Shown in pieces: positions 41,072 through 41,523 of a stretch of DNA of 41,523 bases (positions are counted from its first letter, which is position 1; every line of letters begins with the position of its first letter). The notes below the pieces were generated by a model. The model searched no databases and was not told where the DNA came from. It worked only from the letters and a program-made list of their open reading frames with translations. Both the position numbers and the translations under genes were made by a program. This stretch comes from JALYTZ01 sp036559125 (lineage in GTDB: Bacteria; Vulcanimicrobiota; Vulcanimicrobiia; Vulcanimicrobiales; Vulcanimicrobiaceae), in the NCBI GenBank assembly GCA_036559125.1, contig DATBTT010000069.1:1-41523 (forward strand), written 5' to 3'.

Positions 41072-41523
41072 GCTATGGGTTCTTCGTCGAACCCGCCCTG
41101 TTCGTTACGGCGCAACCGCACCCGCGTGGCTTCATGGACGCCGTGCCGCCGCCGCAGTTCCGACGCGATCGCGAAGCCAAGAAGAAATCCCAAAATCGGC
41201 GCCAGGATGCAGAACCCGCGATAGAACGTGGTGATCGCGGTGATCGACTCGTGCAGGTAGCGCGCCTGGACGTCGCCGCTTCCGGCCAGTGTCAACCCCA
41301 ACGCGAACAGGAAGACGGCAACGCCGACGCCCGTGCGCGCCGGATTGTCGCGCGGCTTCTCCAAAAGGTGATGGACCGCGGAATCCCCCGTGACCGCGCG
41401 CTCGATGAACGGGTACGCAAATAAAAAGACGAAGAGCACCGCGGGCATTAACACGCCCGGAAAAAACGGCGACGGGATCGTGTGTCCCCACAGATGTATC
41501 GACCACGGGGGTCCCAAACGCAG
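41068..41523 (-). CDS. qcrB: Cytochrome bc1 complex cytochrome b subunit, QcrB-like (5' part outside window)
   Basis: The frame is open to the window edge, giving the last 151 residues. 'GPPWSIHLWGHTIPSPFFPG', 'AYPFIERAVTGDSAVHHLLEKP' and 'NPARTGVGVAVFLFALGLTL' match the C-terminal portion of the actinobacterial-type QcrB. The heme-ligand helices would be upstream. At least two membrane helices are visible, then a basic cytoplasmic tail. It transfers electrons from menaquinol to cytochrome c in the bc1 complex. The stop overlaps the CtaG start (GTGA), so the two genes are coupled. Confidence 0.85.
   Translation of the reverse strand: MRLGPPWSIHLWGHTIPSPFFPGVLMPAVLFVFLFAYPFIERAVTGDSAVHHLLEKPRDNPARTGVGVAVFLFALGLTLAGSGDVQARYLHESITAITTFYRGFCILAPILGFLLGFAIASELRRRHGVHEATRVRLRRNEQGGFDEEPIA

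Noticed and set aside
1..41523. Insertion sequences, integrases or prophage genes
   Set aside because: No transposase, integrase or phage structural gene was recognised in any frame; the only repeated sequence is the short dispersed element.

Overview
The window is about 41.5 kb of dense, moderately GC-rich bacterial chromosome. It carries secreted lipoproteins, signal-peptide proteins, an outer-membrane-barrel-like protein ending in Phe, and a C-terminal fragment of an actinobacterial-type cytochrome b (QcrB) next to CtaG. A diderm cell envelope combined with an actinobacterial-style bc complex fits lineages such as Candidatus Eremiobacterota (WPS-2). That assignment is inference from gene content, not from a marker phylogeny. 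No transposase, integrase, prophage or CRISPR array was found.

Layout. 0-2 kb: the end of a hotdog thioesterase, a DUF488 gene and a topoisomerase IB gene, tightly packed on +. 2-5.5 kb: small genes, including a self-contained microprotein unit (promoter, ribosome site, 39-residue ORF, terminator), tRNA-Val(GAC) with its own promoter, a LolA-like secreted protein, a Gln-rich secreted coiled coil, an aldo/keto reductase, a 46-residue ORF and a secreted-repeat lipoprotein. 5.6-9.6 kb: thrS (without the N-terminal TGS domain), a Pro/Thr/Ser-rich lipoprotein and an MFS transporter, translationally coupled on +. 9.6-15 kb, mostly minus: DUF6766 membrane protein, a YflT-like glycine-rich protein, a STAS protein, then an operon of cyclase-family hydrolase, outer-membrane barrel and MFS importer, and an aquaporin. 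15-19.6 kb: a signalling patch with two Crp/Fnr-type regulators, each next to one of two paralogous HATPase (RsbW/SpoIIAB-type) genes, plus a hexapeptide acyltransferase and a HicB-fold protein. 19.7-23.3 kb: a UGT-type glycosyltransferase converging on an MFS/PlsC gene pair, with an 83-bp coding overlap.

23.4-36.7 kb is one leftward run of nine genes, most joined by ATGA/GTGA/TGATG junctions: TPP enzyme (PoxB-like), enolase-superfamily dehydratase, FAD/Fe-S D-2-hydroxyacid dehydrogenase, NADH dehydrogenase type 2, SDR dehydrogenase, an (alpha/alpha)6-barrel glycosidase, a TIM-barrel sugar isomerase, a second cyclase-family hydrolase and a DUF4432 aldose-epimerase-like protein. Together they look like a pathway that trims a glycoside, oxidises or dehydrates the sugar acids and delivers electrons to quinone.

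36.9-41.5 kb: DUF3175 protein, a Lys/Thr/Ala-tailed histone-H1-like protein, a secreted two-lobed aspartic protease, then the GNAT / CtaG / QcrB leftward group.

A short repeat (core CCCTGAGCCTGTCGAAGGG) occurs at least eleven times, always in the same orientation on the + strand. In several places it is translated as the tail of a protein. No complete, clearly new multi-gene defence or mobile system is visible. The most unusual signals are the microprotein unit, the repeat-derived protein tails, and the duplicated Crp/HATPase regulatory pairing.
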